DNA of 64,000 nt. It comes from Arthrobacter oryzae. Lineage in GTDB: Bacteria; Actinomycetota; Actinomycetes; Actinomycetales; Micrococcaceae. Of the stretch, positions 7,398 to 16,220 are shown one piece after another (positions within the stretch are counted from its first letter, which is position 1; each line of letters opens with the position of its first letter). The stretch covers positions 4,402,001-4,466,000 of the forward strand of contig NZ_CP132204.1 of assembly GCF_030718995.1 (NCBI RefSeq), read 5' to 3'. The notes under the pieces were generated by a model, which saw nothing but the letters and a program-made list of their open reading frames with translations, did not search any database and was not told where the DNA came from. The position numbers and the translations under genes were made by a program.

Positions 7398-8585
7398 ATG
7401 ACTCTTCAGCCCACCCCTGCAGACCGCTTCACCTTCGGCCTTTGGACCGTCGGCTGGACCGGCGCCGATCCGTTCGGAGTCGCCACCCGCCCCGCGTTGG
7501 ACCCTGTCGAGGCCGTCCACAAACTCAGCGAAATCGGCGCCTACGGCATCACCTTCCACGACAACGACCTGGTCCCGTTCGACGCCACGTCCTCGGAGCG
7601 GGAACTGATCCTGAAGAACTTCAAGGCGGCCCTGACCGAGACCGGCCTCAAAACCCCCATGGTGACGACCAACCTGTTCAGCCACCCGGTCTTCAAGGAC
7701 GGCGGCTTCACCTCCAACGACCGCTCCGTCCGCCGCTTCGCACTCAGCAAGGTGCTGCAGAACATTGACCTGGCAGCCGAGCTGGGCGCAGAGACGTTCG
7801 TAATGTGGGGCGGGCGCGAGGGCAGCGAGTACGACGGGTCCAAGGACCTCTCGGCTGCCCTGGACCGGATGAAGGAGGGCGTGGATACGGCCGCGGCCTA
7901 CATCAAGGACAAAGGCTACGGCCTGCGGATCGCCTTGGAACCGAAGCCCAACGAGCCCCGCGGCGACATCTTCCTGCCCACGGTCGGTCACGGGCTGGCC
8001 TTCATCGCCCAGCTTGAACACGGCGACATCGTAGGCCTTAACCCGGAAACCGGGCACGAACAGATGGCCGGACTGAACTTCACCCACGGCATCGCCCAGG
8101 CGCTGTGGGCCGGAAAGCTGTTCCATATCGACCTCAACGGCCAGCGCGGCATCAAGTACGACCAGGACCTGGTGTTCGGCCACGGCGACCTCACCAGCGC
8201 GTTCTTCACCGTGGACCTCCTCGAAAACGGCTTCCCCAACGGCGGCCCGAAGTATGACGGCCCGCGACACTTCGACTACAAGCCCTCGCGGACCGACGGT
8301 TACGACGGCGTCTGGGAATCCGTGAAGTCGAACATGGCCATGTACCTGCTCCTAAAGGAGCGTGCCCTCGCCTTCCGCGCCGATCCGGACGTCCAGGACG
8401 CGCTGGCCACCTCAGGCGTCTTCGAACTGGGCGAGCCGACGCTGGCCGCCGGTGAGAGCGCCGCGGACCTGCTCGCTGACACGTCCGCTTTCGCGGAGTT
8501 CGACGCCGATGCAGCCGCCCGGCGGTCGTTCGCCTTCGTCCGCCTCAACCAGCTGGCCATCGAGCACCTGCTCGGCGCGCGCTAG
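7398..8585 (+). CDS. xylA: Xylose isomerase
   Basis: XylA interconverts D-xylose and D-xylulose in the cytoplasm. The 395-aa length is that of actinobacterial class I enzymes. Key residues stand at the positions known from Streptomyces enzymes: His54 and Asp57 (ITFHDND), Trp137 (FVMWGGRE), and Glu181 and Lys183 in EPKPNEPRGD; the later HIDLNGQRG and FGHGD blocks carry metal ligands. The ATG at 7398 has AAGGA 6 nt upstream. It is followed by xylB after 10 nt and diverges from the ROK repressor. Confidence 0.97.
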   Translation: MTLQPTPADRFTFGLWTVGWTGADPFGVATRPALDPVEAVHKLSEIGAYGITFHDNDLVPFDATSSERELILKNFKAALTETGLKTPMVTTNLFSHPVFKDGGFTSNDRSVRRFALSKVLQNIDLAAELGAETFVMWGGREGSEYDGSKDLSAALDRMKEGVDTAAAYIKDKGYGLRIALEPKPNEPRGDIFLPTVGHGLAFIAQLEHGDIVGLNPETGHEQMAGLNFTHGIAQALWAGKLFHIDLNGQRGIKYDQDLVFGHGDLTSAFFTVDLLENGFPNGGPKYDGPRHFDYKPSRTDGYDGVWESVKSNMAMYLLLKERALAFRADPDVQDALATSGVFELGEPTLAAGESAADLLADTSAFAEFDADAAARRSFAFVRLNQLAIEHLLGAR

Positions 8586-8595
8586 GCTTCCATCC

Positions 8596-10023
8596 ATGCC
8601 GTTGGTCGCAGGAATCGACAGTTCCACGCAGTCATGCAAAGTGGTGATCCGGGATGCGCACACCGGCGCCCTCATCCGCCAGGGCCGCGCCGCCCACCCC
8701 GGCGGCAGCGAGATCCACCCCGACCGCTGGTGGACCGCCCTCCAGGATGCCATCGCCCAGGCTGGCGGCCTGGGCGATGTGGCCGCCGTCTCCGTGGGCG
8801 GCCAGCAGCACGGCATGGTGTGCCTGGACACCTCCGGCGCGGTGGTGCGCCCGGCCCTGCTCTGGAACGATACGCGCTCCGCGGAGGACGCGGAACAGCT
8901 GATCACCGAGGCCGGTGACGGCGACGCCGGGACAGGATCTGCCTACTGGGCTGATGCAACGGGCACCGTTCCGGTGGCATCCCTGACCATCACCAAGCTC
9001 CGCTGGCTGGCACGCACAGAACCGGACAATGCACGCCGCGTTGCGGCCGTGTGCCTGCCGCACGACTGGCTCAGCTGGCGGCTCGCGGGCCACGGCCCGG
9101 GAACCGGTCCGTCGTCGCTGGAGTTCCTCCGGACGGACAGGTCAGATGCCTCCGGAACCGGGTACTTCTCCACGGCAACGGGGACCTACCTCCCTGAGGT
9201 CCTCGAAAAGGTGCTGGGCCACGTACCGGTGCTTCCCGCCGTCGCCGGTTCCCTGGAGGCGGCAGGAAAAATGCCGGCCGGAGCAATCATCGGCCCCGGC
9301 GCCGGTGACAATGCGGCTGCTGCGCTTGGCGTCGACGCCCGTCCCGGCGATGTTGTGGTGTCGCTGGGGACTTCAGGAACGGTCTTCGCAGTCTCGGAGA
9401 CCCCTGCCGCCGATGCCACCGGACTCGTTGCCGGTTTCGCGGACGCCACCGGGAACTTCCTCCCGCTGGCCTGCACGCTGAACGCCACCCGGATCTTTGA
9501 TTCCACTGCTGAGCTGCTCGGCGTCACGCTGGCGGGACTTACTGAACTGGCCCTTGCCGCCCCGGCCGGATCCGGCGGGCTCACGCTCGTCCCGTATTTC
9601 GAGGGTGAGCGCACGCCCAACCTTCCGCTGGCCACCGGCTCCCTCCACGGGGCCACACTGGCCAGCTATACCCGACCCAACCTGGCCCGGGCCGCCATCG
9701 AAGGAGTGGTCTGTTCCCTCGCGGACGGCCTCGCCGCCCTCCAGGCCCAGGGCGTGACTGCAGGCCGGATCATCCTCGTGGGCGGCGGGGCGCAGTCGGA
9801 TGCCGTGCAGCAGGTTGCCGCGTCCGTTTTCGGCCTGCCCGTGGTGGTGCCCGCGCCCGGGGAATACGTGGCCGACGGCGCCGCCCGCCAGGCGGCGGCC
9901 GTCCTCACGGGACGGTGGCCGGAGTGGGAACTGGCCGGCACCGAAGTAACAGCGGCCGACGGCGGCGCACCGGCAGTCCTCGAACAGTACCGGCGGTACG
10001 CCAGCCCCTACCTCAACGGCTGA
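8596..10023 (+). CDS. xylB: Xylulokinase
   Basis: This 475-aa FGGY-family kinase phosphorylates D-xylulose to xylulose 5-phosphate. Visible blocks are the N-terminal phosphate-binding strand LVAGIDSSTQSCKVV, the substrate region VSVGGQQHGMV with WNDTRS, GPGAGDNAAAALG (catalytic Asp region), VSLGTSGTVF and the C-terminal ATP motif LVGGGAQSDAVQQ. It lies 10 nt after xylA. There is no clear ribosome site, but TAGGCT (8583-8588) stands 7 nt before the ATG, so an internal leaderless promoter may exist besides co-transcription. Confidence 0.96.
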   Translation: MPLVAGIDSSTQSCKVVIRDAHTGALIRQGRAAHPGGSEIHPDRWWTALQDAIAQAGGLGDVAAVSVGGQQHGMVCLDTSGAVVRPALLWNDTRSAEDAEQLITEAGDGDAGTGSAYWADATGTVPVASLTITKLRWLARTEPDNARRVAAVCLPHDWLSWRLAGHGPGTGPSSLEFLRTDRSDASGTGYFSTATGTYLPEVLEKVLGHVPVLPAVAGSLEAAGKMPAGAIIGPGAGDNAAAALGVDARPGDVVVSLGTSGTVFAVSETPAADATGLVAGFADATGNFLPLACTLNATRIFDSTAELLGVTLAGLTELALAAPAGSGGLTLVPYFEGERTPNLPLATGSLHGATLASYTRPNLARAAIEGVVCSLADGLAALQAQGVTAGRIILVGGGAQSDAVQQVAASVFGLPVVVPAPGEYVADGAARQAAAVLTGRWPEWELAGTEVTAADGGAPAVLEQYRRYASPYLNG

Positions 10024-10033
10024 CGCCTGCAGC

Positions 10034-10939
10034 TCACCGGCTGATCGCGCGGATGGTCCAGCGGGCCTCGTGGGACTCCCCCGGAGCCAGCCGCACCACG
10101 TCCGTTCCGCTGTTGAAGGCATCAGGCGGGCACGTCATGGGTTCAACCGCCAGGCCCAGCCGGGACGGTCCGGCAGGCTTGTCGGCAGTATGGATCTGCA
10201 GCCAGGGCAGCACCGTGTCCCATTCCAGTTCCACTCCGGTGCCGGAGGGATCGTGGATCCGCACGGCAGCCAGGCCGTTTGCGTTGGCAACCAGTCCCGT
10301 AAAGGCGTGGTCGATTTCCATGGCCCCGAGGACTTTCCCCGCCCGAAAGTCAAGAACGTGGCCCTGCACAGGGGCGATTCCTTGCGGGAGCAGCCGGTCC
10401 TCCGAGACCTCCATGAACTCGGCGGCCGGGATCTGCACCGTCCATTCGTCGAGCGGGGCGGGCCCGGCCACCAGGTACGGGTGCGGGCACATGCCGTACG
10501 GCGCCGCGTCCACACCGACGTTTTCCGCGCGTACCGTGCTGTCCAGCCCGTCGGCCCGCACTTCGTATTCAACGGACACGTCGAGGCGGCCGGGATACCC
10601 CGCACCGGGTTCAATGCGGGTTCCGAGGCGCACGGAGGAGGCGGTGTGCTCCTGCAGCTCCCATTCCGTTCCGAACACGAGGCCGTGCAGGGCAGCTCCC
10701 CGTTCCTGCTCGTTTTCCACTGCCTGGAACTCCTTGCCGTCGAAGCTGTACCGGCCGTCGGCCAGCCGGTTCGGCCAGGGCGCGCAGATGACACCGCGGT
10801 AGTCGGGAATCCTGCCGGCTTCGCCGAAGCTGACCACCAGGTCGCGGCCGTCATGTTGCAGTTCGCGCAGCGCTCCCCCACGGGCGGTGGCGATGGCTGT
10901 GTAGGGGCCGAAACTGATCTGATGCTCGGTGCGGGTCAT
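10034..10939 (-). CDS. Aldose 1-epimerase family protein
   Basis: The 301-aa galactose-mutarotase-fold protein interconverts sugar anomers. Catalytic-type residues are visible: the arginine in ICAPWPNRLADGRY, the histidine in AALHGLVFG, the second histidine in GMCPHPYLV and a glutamate near the C-terminus (LAVEPMTCPPDAF). It converges on xylB with 10 nt between the stops and probably supplies the alpha-anomer used by xylose or glucose enzymes. A LacI-type palindrome lies 31 nt upstream of its start, so it is regulated separately from xylAB. Confidence 0.9.
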   Translation of the reverse strand: MTRTEHQISFGPYTAIATARGGALRELQHDGRDLVVSFGEAGRIPDYRGVICAPWPNRLADGRYSFDGKEFQAVENEQERGAALHGLVFGTEWELQEHTASSVRLGTRIEPGAGYPGRLDVSVEYEVRADGLDSTVRAENVGVDAAPYGMCPHPYLVAGPAPLDEWTVQIPAAEFMEVSEDRLLPQGIAPVQGHVLDFRAGKVLGAMEIDHAFTGLVANANGLAAVRIHDPSGTGVELEWDTVLPWLQIHTADKPAGPSRLGLAVEPMTCPPDAFNSGTDVVRLAPGESHEARWTIRAISR

Positions 10940-10969
10940 GAGGGTCCAATACTGCCGAAAATTGCTCGA

Positions 10970-10983
10970 TGTTAGCGCTCACT
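10970..10983. promoter_or_regulatory. LacI-family operator-like palindrome
   Basis: TGTTAGCGCTCACT has the perfect core AGCGCT with GTNA/TNAC arms, the shape of many actinobacterial LacI-family operators. It is upstream of the aldose epimerase gene. No LacI gene is adjacent, so the regulator would act in trans. Confidence 0.5.
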
Positions 10984-11069
10984 ATCCTAATACACGGCCC
11001 GCCTTTACCCGCTAGCCCTGGCGAGTGCGTCAGCGTGCCGCAGGCCGCGACCGCCGGGCGGGACGCCAG

Positions 11070-11075
11070 TAGAGT
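11070..11075 (+). promoter_or_regulatory. -10 element, probable leaderless start of the AlkD-like gene
   Basis: TAGAGT is followed by 7 nt and then the ATG at 11083, with no purine-rich ribosome site in between. This spacing puts the transcript start at or next to the start codon. Confidence 0.45.
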
Positions 11076-11082
11076 GGCCACC

Positions 11083-11769
11083 ATGGCCAACCAGGAACTT
11101 ATTGCCGGGATCCGCAGCCGGCTGACGGCGGCTGCGGACCCGGTCCGGGCCGCCGGAAGCCAGGCCTATCTCAAATCGGACATGCCAACGCTGGGGGTCA
11201 GGGTGCCCGAAGTCCGGAGAATCACCGCCGGCGCCGCCGCCCAGTGGCCGTGCGGCTCATTCGAGGAACTGCATGGAACCATCCTGGACCTCTGGCGTTC
11301 TGCTTCGTTCCGGGAAGAGCGCTACGCCGCCATTGATCTGGCCCGTTCCCGGCTGGCCAGGGGCAGGCTGGAGATGCTTCCGGTGTACGAGGAAATCATC
11401 CGGACCGGAGCCTGGTGGGATCTGGTGGACGGAGTGGCGCACCGGATCTGTGACCTGCTCCAGGCCCACCGTCCGGAGGTTGAGCGGCTGCTCCGCACTT
11501 GGAGCGAAGACCCCGACATGTGGATCCGCAGAGCTGCCATCACGGCCCAGCTCGGGGCAAAGCGCGCCACCGATCCCGCGCTGCTTGCCTCAGTCATCGA
11601 GGCCAATCTGGCGGACCGGGAGTTCTTCATCCGCAAAGCCATTGGCTGGGCATTGCGCGAGTACGCAAAGACCGATCCGGAATGGGTCAGGCAATTCGCG
11701 GCCCGCCACGAAACCGGGCTCAGCCCGCTCTCGCGCCGCGAGGCCCTCAGGAACCTCCCGGTCAGATGA
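11083..11769 (+). CDS. DNA alkylation repair protein, AlkD-like
   Basis: The 228-aa all-helical protein belongs to the AlkD/ALK HEAT-repeat family that excises alkylated bases such as N3-methyladenine. Characteristic blocks are SQAYLKSDMPTLGVRVPEVR, FREERYAAIDLA, TGAWWDLVDGVAHRI (with the catalytic-region Trp and Asp) and WIRRAAITAQLG with REFFIRKAIGWALREYAKTDP. The start follows a -10-like TAGAGT by 7 nt, so its mRNA may be leaderless. The stop overlaps the convergent MptB-like gene by 8 nt. Confidence 0.9.
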   Translation: MANQELIAGIRSRLTAAADPVRAAGSQAYLKSDMPTLGVRVPEVRRITAGAAAQWPCGSFEELHGTILDLWRSASFREERYAAIDLARSRLARGRLEMLPVYEEIIRTGAWWDLVDGVAHRICDLLQAHRPEVERLLRTWSEDPDMWIRRAAITAQLGAKRATDPALLASVIEANLADREFFIRKAIGWALREYAKTDPEWVRQFAARHETGLSPLSRREALRNLPVR

Positions 11770-13348
11770 CCGGACGGGTGGTCACCGGCTCATCCGGCTT
11801 GCTGAAGAGCTGCTTGGTTTTGGGATCCAGGAAGATCAGGTACAGCGCGAACATCAGTGCGATGATGGCCGCCGCGTTGCGCGCCAGTGCCAGGGGAAGG
11901 CCAAGGTCCTCGGTCTGCAGGTAAGGGAAGACTTCAAGCTGGTCCGAGATGGCGTAGACCATGAAGAACGACACGATGAAGTACAGGGCCTTAACCTGCC
12001 AGTCGTCCCGGATGCCGGTGACGGCGAACAACGGGATCAGCCAGACCACATACCAGGACTGGATCATGGGGGCCAGCAGGACAACTGCCGCGAACCCCAG
12101 GGTGAGCCTGCGCATCAGGCGGTCGTGGTCACCGCGGAAGATCAGCCAGGCGACAAGCCCGACGGCGAGCAGCTTGCCGGCGTCGTAAACGTATTTGGCC
12201 AGCCCCCAGCCGTCCAGCCCGAAAGCGTTGGAGATGGAGGCCACCACCAGCCCCAGCAGGCCTACCGGCGCGTACCAGATCCAGATGCTGCCGGGAGCGG
12301 ACAGGCCGTTCACCCAGCCGAAGCCAAAGCCGTTGACCATGCTCATCGCGTACAGGATTGCCAGGCTGATGCCGGCCGTGAGTCCCCAGAAAACAAACTT
12401 CCGCGGCCAGCTGGCGTTCTTGCCGGCCCAGAGAAGCCCAATGAACGGCAGGAACACAATCGTGATCGGCTTGACGGAGATCGACAGCGTCACCAGGAGC
12501 AGCCCGAACAGCACGCGCCTGGTTGCGCAGTAATAAAGCCCGGCCAGGGCCAGTCCGATCATGAGGGCATCGTTGTGGACACTCGCGATGAAGTTGGTCA
12601 GGAACAGCGGGTTGGCCGCTGTCAGCCACAGCGCCCGGTGCGGATTGACCCCGTGCAGCTCCGCCAGCTTCGGGACGTACACGATGCACAGGACCACACC
12701 GACCAGGGCGGCGCCGCGGAACAGCATGATGCTGGCCTCGGGATGCACATTCGTGGACCACACCACCAGCTGTTCAATCCACAGGAACAGCTGGCCATAA
12801 GGAACGGGCGCTTCAGTCCACATCTTGTCCGCGCCGAGCTGGAAGTAGTTGGACAGCGCCGAGATGCCGTTTTCGTAGGGATTGAACCCTTCGACCATCA
12901 GGCGCCCCTGCCCGATATAGGCGTAGACGTCACGGCTGAAAAGCGGCACGGAGAACATCATGGGCAACCCCCACAAGGCAACAGCCTGCAGGGTGGCCCT
13001 GCGGGCACCCGCACCCCAGACGCGGACGCGCTGGCCGAGGCGAAGCCAGGCCCGGACCAGGAGCATGCCGCCCACAGCCAGGAGCACGATGGAGAGTGCC
13101 ACGCCGATTGCTTCGGTTCGCATCCAGATGAACAGCGGCAGGCGGCGAAGCTCGGAAACAGGCGCCAGCCAGCCAACCCCCAGCGAACCAATGGCCATGA
13201 ACATCGAGCCGGCGAATCCTGAGAGGAGGGGCGAAAGCGGATTGTCCACCTCCGCTGCAGCCGTCTCCGGTGACGTACCGGCAGCCATATTTCCCGCCGC
13301 AGGCACAGGCGCCGTCATCTCAGGATCGTCCAATCTGTTGTGGGGCAT
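11762..13348 (-). CDS. Alpha-1,6-mannosyltransferase, MptB-like (GT-C fold)
   Basis: The 528-aa membrane protein has about a dozen hydrophobic segments and the GT-C loop FSRDVYAYIGQGRLMVEGFNPYE right after the second or third of them, where the acidic residues bind polyprenyl-phosphomannose. The ending PMIQSWYVVWLIPLFAV is also typical of MptA/MptB mannosyltransferases, which build the mannan core of lipomannan-type glycolipids at the outer face of the membrane. I chose ATG 13348 (GGGTGA upstream); ATG 13318 is possible. It diverges from orn. Confidence 0.82.
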   Translation of the reverse strand: MPHNRLDDPEMTAPVPAAGNMAAGTSPETAAAEVDNPLSPLLSGFAGSMFMAIGSLGVGWLAPVSELRRLPLFIWMRTEAIGVALSIVLLAVGGMLLVRAWLRLGQRVRVWGAGARRATLQAVALWGLPMMFSVPLFSRDVYAYIGQGRLMVEGFNPYENGISALSNYFQLGADKMWTEAPVPYGQLFLWIEQLVVWSTNVHPEASIMLFRGAALVGVVLCIVYVPKLAELHGVNPHRALWLTAANPLFLTNFIASVHNDALMIGLALAGLYYCATRRVLFGLLLVTLSISVKPITIVFLPFIGLLWAGKNASWPRKFVFWGLTAGISLAILYAMSMVNGFGFGWVNGLSAPGSIWIWYAPVGLLGLVVASISNAFGLDGWGLAKYVYDAGKLLAVGLVAWLIFRGDHDRLMRRLTLGFAAVVLLAPMIQSWYVVWLIPLFAVTGIRDDWQVKALYFIVSFFMVYAISDQLEVFPYLQTEDLGLPLALARNAAAIIALMFALYLIFLDPKTKQLFSKPDEPVTTRPVI

Positions 13349-13462
13349 TTTCACCCGGTGTCGGCCGGGCAGGCCGGCGGGGGCGGGGCCGCAACGGTGC
13401 AAAGAGGGCACAGCCGCGTACTCGAAATCCTAGCATCGGACAGCTCTGAGGCAGCGGAACGG

Positions 13463-13468
13463 TAGGCT
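13463..13468 (+). promoter_or_regulatory. -10 element, probable leaderless start of orn
   Basis: TAGGCT is followed by exactly 6 nt and the GTG start of orn. No ribosome site fits in the gap. The same TANNNT-N6-start layout recurs at yaaA, fasR and the gene at 37648. Confidence 0.5.
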
Positions 13469-13474
13469 GGTCGG

Positions 13475-14110
13475 GTGCCTATAACTAACGAACGCATTGT
13501 CTGGATCGACTGCGAGATGACCGGCCTGGACCCCAAGAACGACGCCCTCATTGAGGTGGCCGCCCTGGTGACGGACTCCGAACTCAACATCCTCGGCGAC
13601 GGAGTGGATGTTGTCATCCGGCCGGACGATGCCGCCCTGGCCCAGATGAACGATTTCGTCCGCGACATGCACACGCGCTCCGGGCTCCTCGAAGAACTGC
13701 CGCACGGGAAGACCATGGCAGAAGCCGAGGCAGTGATCATGGAGTACATCGCGAAGTGGGTGCCGGATCCCCGCAAGGCTCCGCTGGGAGGCAACTCCGT
13801 GGGCACGGACCGCGTGTTCCTCGTCCGGGACATGCCCGCCGTCGTGGAGCACCTTCACTACCGGGTCATTGACGTCAGCACCATCAAGGAACTGTCCCGG
13901 CGCTGGTTCGCCCGGGCCTACTTCCAGGCCCCGGCCAAGCACGGCGGGCACCGGGCACTTGGGGACATCAAGGATTCCATCGACGAGCTGCGGTACTACC
14001 GTGAGGCAATCTTCGTCCCGGCACCGGGGCCGGACAGCGCCACAGCACAGCGCATTTCCAAGTCCGTCATGGCGTCCGCAGGGCGCCCGGTGGAGTCCGC
14101 GGAAAAGTAA
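13475..14110 (+). CDS. orn: Oligoribonuclease
   Basis: This DEDDh 3'-5' exonuclease degrades di- to pentaribonucleotides, including linearised cyclic-di-GMP products. Exo I is IVWIDCEMTGLDP (Asp12, Glu14), Exo II spans the IRPDD and MNDFVRDMHTRSGL region, and Exo III is HRALGDIKDSIDELRYYRE with the catalytic His and Asp. At 211 aa it is slightly longer than the usual 180-200 aa, with a short polar C-terminal tail. The start is GTG 13475, apparently leaderless. Confidence 0.96.
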   Translation: MPITNERIVWIDCEMTGLDPKNDALIEVAALVTDSELNILGDGVDVVIRPDDAALAQMNDFVRDMHTRSGLLEELPHGKTMAEAEAVIMEYIAKWVPDPRKAPLGGNSVGTDRVFLVRDMPAVVEHLHYRVIDVSTIKELSRRWFARAYFQAPAKHGGHRALGDIKDSIDELRYYREAIFVPAPGPDSATAQRISKSVMASAGRPVESAEK

Positions 14111-14241
14111 TCTGCGCCACGTTTGGGGGAAATTTCGGCAAAACCGGCAAAAGTGGCAAAAACACCTCCGCGGAGCAGGTAAGCTATATGACGTTGCCTT
14201 CCAAGACAGCCGGTTCGCCGGACGGTCCGACAGGGCACATG

Positions 14242-14314
14242 GTGGGCTTAGCTCAGTTGGCAGAGCGCCTGGTTGTGGTCCAGGAGGTCGCGGGTTCAAC
14301 CCCCGTAGCTCACC
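14242..14314 (+). tRNA. tRNA-His (GTG anticodon)
   Basis: A cloverleaf folds from GTGGGCT (14242-14248) pairing with AGCTCAC (14307-14313). The anticodon loop TTGTGGT puts GTG at 14275-14277, and the T arm is GCGGGTTCAACCCCCGT. A G at 14241 and C at 14314 give the extra G(-1):C73 pair specific to tRNA-His. CCA is not encoded. Confidence 0.97.
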
Positions 14315-14346
14315 CTCATGAAGGGCATGATTTTCCGCCCTTGCGT

Positions 14347-14378
14347 AAAGGCCGCACCGGTTATCCGGTGCGGCCTTT
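14347..14378 (+). terminator. Terminator after tRNA-His
   Basis: A perfect 14-bp stem (14347-14360 with 14365-14378) has a TTAT loop and ends with a TTT run. It lies 32 nt after the tRNA and 38 nt before def. Confidence 0.85.
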
Positions 14379-14416
14379 AGTTGTTCCCGTACTGCATCAA
14401 AAGGAACCCACCTGAC

Positions 14417-14989
14417 ATGACCGTTCTGCCGATCACCATCTGGGGCGAGCCGGTTCTCCACCGCCGGGCCGCCGAGGTGGAAGTCTTCGACGACGAACTC
14501 CGCACCCTTATTGCCGACATGTTCGAAACGAACGACGCAGCCAACGGCGTGGGGCTCGCCGCCCCGCAGGTGGGCGTGGGCAAACGCATCTTTGTGTACA
14601 AGTACGCCAACGAAGACGGCGTGCCTCCTACGGGTGTCCTGGTGAACCCGGTCCTGACGTTGTCCAAGGTTTCCGGCGCGCTCCCTGATCCTGATGAGGA
14701 AGTGGAGGGCTGCCTGTCATTTCCCGGCGGCCAGTACCCGCTCAAGCGCGCAGAGTGGGCCCGCGTGCAGGGCTTCGACGGCGACGGGAACCCGGTGGAC
14801 TTTGAGGCCACGGACTGGTTCGCCCGGATCATCCAGCACGAGTACGACCACCTGGACGGCAAGCTGTACGTGAACCGGCTGATGGACCGGTACGCGCGGA
14901 AGGCCATGAAGCAGGCCAAGCGGAGCGGCTGGGGAGTTCCCGGCCTGACGTGGATGCCCGGCGTCGACCCCGACCCGTTCGGGCACTAA
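14417..14989 (+). CDS. def: Peptide deformylase
   Basis: The 190-aa metalloenzyme removes the formyl group from nascent N-terminal methionine. All three family motifs are present: GVGLAAPQ (44-51), EGCLSFPGG (97-105, Cys99 is a metal ligand) and HEYDHLDG (141-148, His141 and His145 ligands, Glu142 catalytic). A purine-rich AAGGAA lies about 12 nt before the ATG. It stands alone between the tRNA terminator and a second hairpin. Confidence 0.97.
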   Translation: MTVLPITIWGEPVLHRRAAEVEVFDDELRTLIADMFETNDAANGVGLAAPQVGVGKRIFVYKYANEDGVPPTGVLVNPVLTLSKVSGALPDPDEEVEGCLSFPGGQYPLKRAEWARVQGFDGDGNPVDFEATDWFARIIQHEYDHLDGKLYVNRLMDRYARKAMKQAKRSGWGVPGLTWMPGVDPDPFGH

Positions 14990-15041
14990 GCGACGCGGCA
15001 CCGGTGCAGCTGCCGCCTCGCTGCTCCGGTGCCGCGTCGCT
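14989..15041. terminator. Convergent hairpin between def and the HNH nuclease gene
   Basis: A 16-bp perfect stem (14989-15004 with 15026-15041) encloses a 21-nt loop. There is no T run. Its position between two converging stops suggests a bidirectional terminator. Confidence 0.65.
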
Positions 15042-15044
15042 CCC

Positions 15045-15842
15045 CTAGCGGGGAACGATGGTCTGCTGCTGCGGGCACGATGACAATACGCGCTTCATGG
15101 CGTCCTTTTCAGCCTGGGTTACCCACAGGGTGTAGGCGGCTTTGACGGAGATCTGGCGGGCTACGTAGTGGCACCTGAAAGCTTTGTTTTTCGGCAGCCA
15201 GCCGGCCGCGTCCGACGCGCTTTTTTCCTGGTTGGCCCGCCCGTCCGCCGCGATGAGGTTAAGGGGATCGTTGGCAAAGCTCTGGCGCTGCTGTGGCGTC
15301 AACTGCCGGGCACCCTTTTGCCAGGCGTCGCCCAGGGCCACGACATGGTCGATCTGGACCGCCTTGCTGCTTTCCGCTCCCCTGGTGAAGGTCACCACCG
15401 CTCCGGTGTACGGCTCGTGGAACTCGCCGCGCGCTATCCGGCACCGGGAACCCTCGGTGAACTGCGCGGCGTCCAGGTCGCGCCGCAGGATGTCGTTGCG
15501 GGTGTCGCAGCCGTTGCGGTCCACATCCAGCCATGCCTGTCCGAATGCCGTGCGGTCGTAGTTGTCGTTGGACGCCCGCCCTTTGACGGCGAGGGTTTCG
15601 AGCGCGTCCGCCGCACTGCCGTCCGGTACCGGCCGCACCGGGGGGACTGCTTTCATCCATGCAGCGTCCAGCACGGGAGCTTCGCTGGGTCCGCTGACCG
15701 CAGGCTCCGCTGCGGCAAACTGGCCTGCCGAGAAAAACCAGCAGACGGCGGCAAGCAGTCCCGCGGCGAAAAGAATCAGCACGGCCCAGGCCTGGCGGGA
15801 GCGGCGGCGGGCACGGCGGTAGGCCGTCCAGCTGATGGTCAT
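15045..15842 (-). CDS. Secreted or membrane-anchored HNH endonuclease family protein (DUF1524)
   Basis: The 265-aa protein begins with a basic stretch and one hydrophobic segment (VLILFAAGLLAAVCWFF, about residues 21-37), so the nuclease domain lies outside the membrane. The HNH core of the DUF1524/GmrSD-type family is visible: VQIDHVVALGDAW, then NDPLNLIAADGRANQEKSASDAAGWLP and FRCHYVARQISVK. The His-Asp-His and Asn residues are intact. Exported nucleases of this type are common in Actinobacteria and probably degrade environmental DNA for nutrients. Confidence 0.85.
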   Translation of the reverse strand: MTISWTAYRRARRRSRQAWAVLILFAAGLLAAVCWFFSAGQFAAAEPAVSGPSEAPVLDAAWMKAVPPVRPVPDGSAADALETLAVKGRASNDNYDRTAFGQAWLDVDRNGCDTRNDILRRDLDAAQFTEGSRCRIARGEFHEPYTGAVVTFTRGAESSKAVQIDHVVALGDAWQKGARQLTPQQRQSFANDPLNLIAADGRANQEKSASDAAGWLPKNKAFRCHYVARQISVKAAYTLWVTQAEKDAMKRVLSSCPQQQTIVPR

Positions 15843-15934
15843 GATTGATCTGTCCGGAGAGTATTCCTATGCACCGGACGAGCCTAGGTCAGGCCACTGA
15901 CAACGTGGCCGATATCCCCAGTGTGGAGGAGGAG

Positions 15935-16144
15935 TTATTGCTCCTTCATCACACGCTTGAGGTCTTCGGCAGCAAGGTCCAGCAGCTCCTGGAGCTGCCT
16001 TACCCTGCCCTCGGGAATCTCTCCCGCGGCATGCGCCACCCGAGCCTGTTCAAGGAGGCGGGTGGCTTCCTTGTGGTTTTTCCGCGCTATATCGAGGGCG
16101 TGTTCCAGTGTGGTTTCATGTTCGAGAGTCGATTCCTGTTCCAT
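15935..16144 (-). CDS. Small hypothetical coiled-coil protein
   Basis: The 69-aa reading frame is strongly charged and helical (EHALDIARKNHKEATRLLEQ, QLQELLDLAAEDLKRV) with heptad-like leucines, no cysteine and no membrane segment. GGAG precedes the ATG by only 2 nt, so the start is uncertain. I recognise no family. It lies between the gap gene and the nuclease gene on the same strand and could be a stand-alone small protein. Confidence 0.5.
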   Translation of the reverse strand: MEQESTLEHETTLEHALDIARKNHKEATRLLEQARVAHAAGEIPEGRVRQLQELLDLAAEDLKRVMKEQ

Positions 16145-16220
16145 GACTCCATTTTGGGACCGTTTCCCGGCCGATGCCAGAGCGCCGGCCGGGAAACCTC
16201 AGGGCATTGCTGCCTGGTTC

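Noticed and set aside
11762..11769. The 8-bp overlap of the AlkD-like and MptB-like genes as an assembly error
   Set aside because: Both proteins end naturally with full-length domains, so a short convergent overlap is real and common.
11273..13222. A 649-codon plus-strand frame running through the MptB-like gene
   Set aside because: It is antisense to a membrane protein with clear GT-C motifs and has only Q/H/R-rich composition typical of antisense frames.
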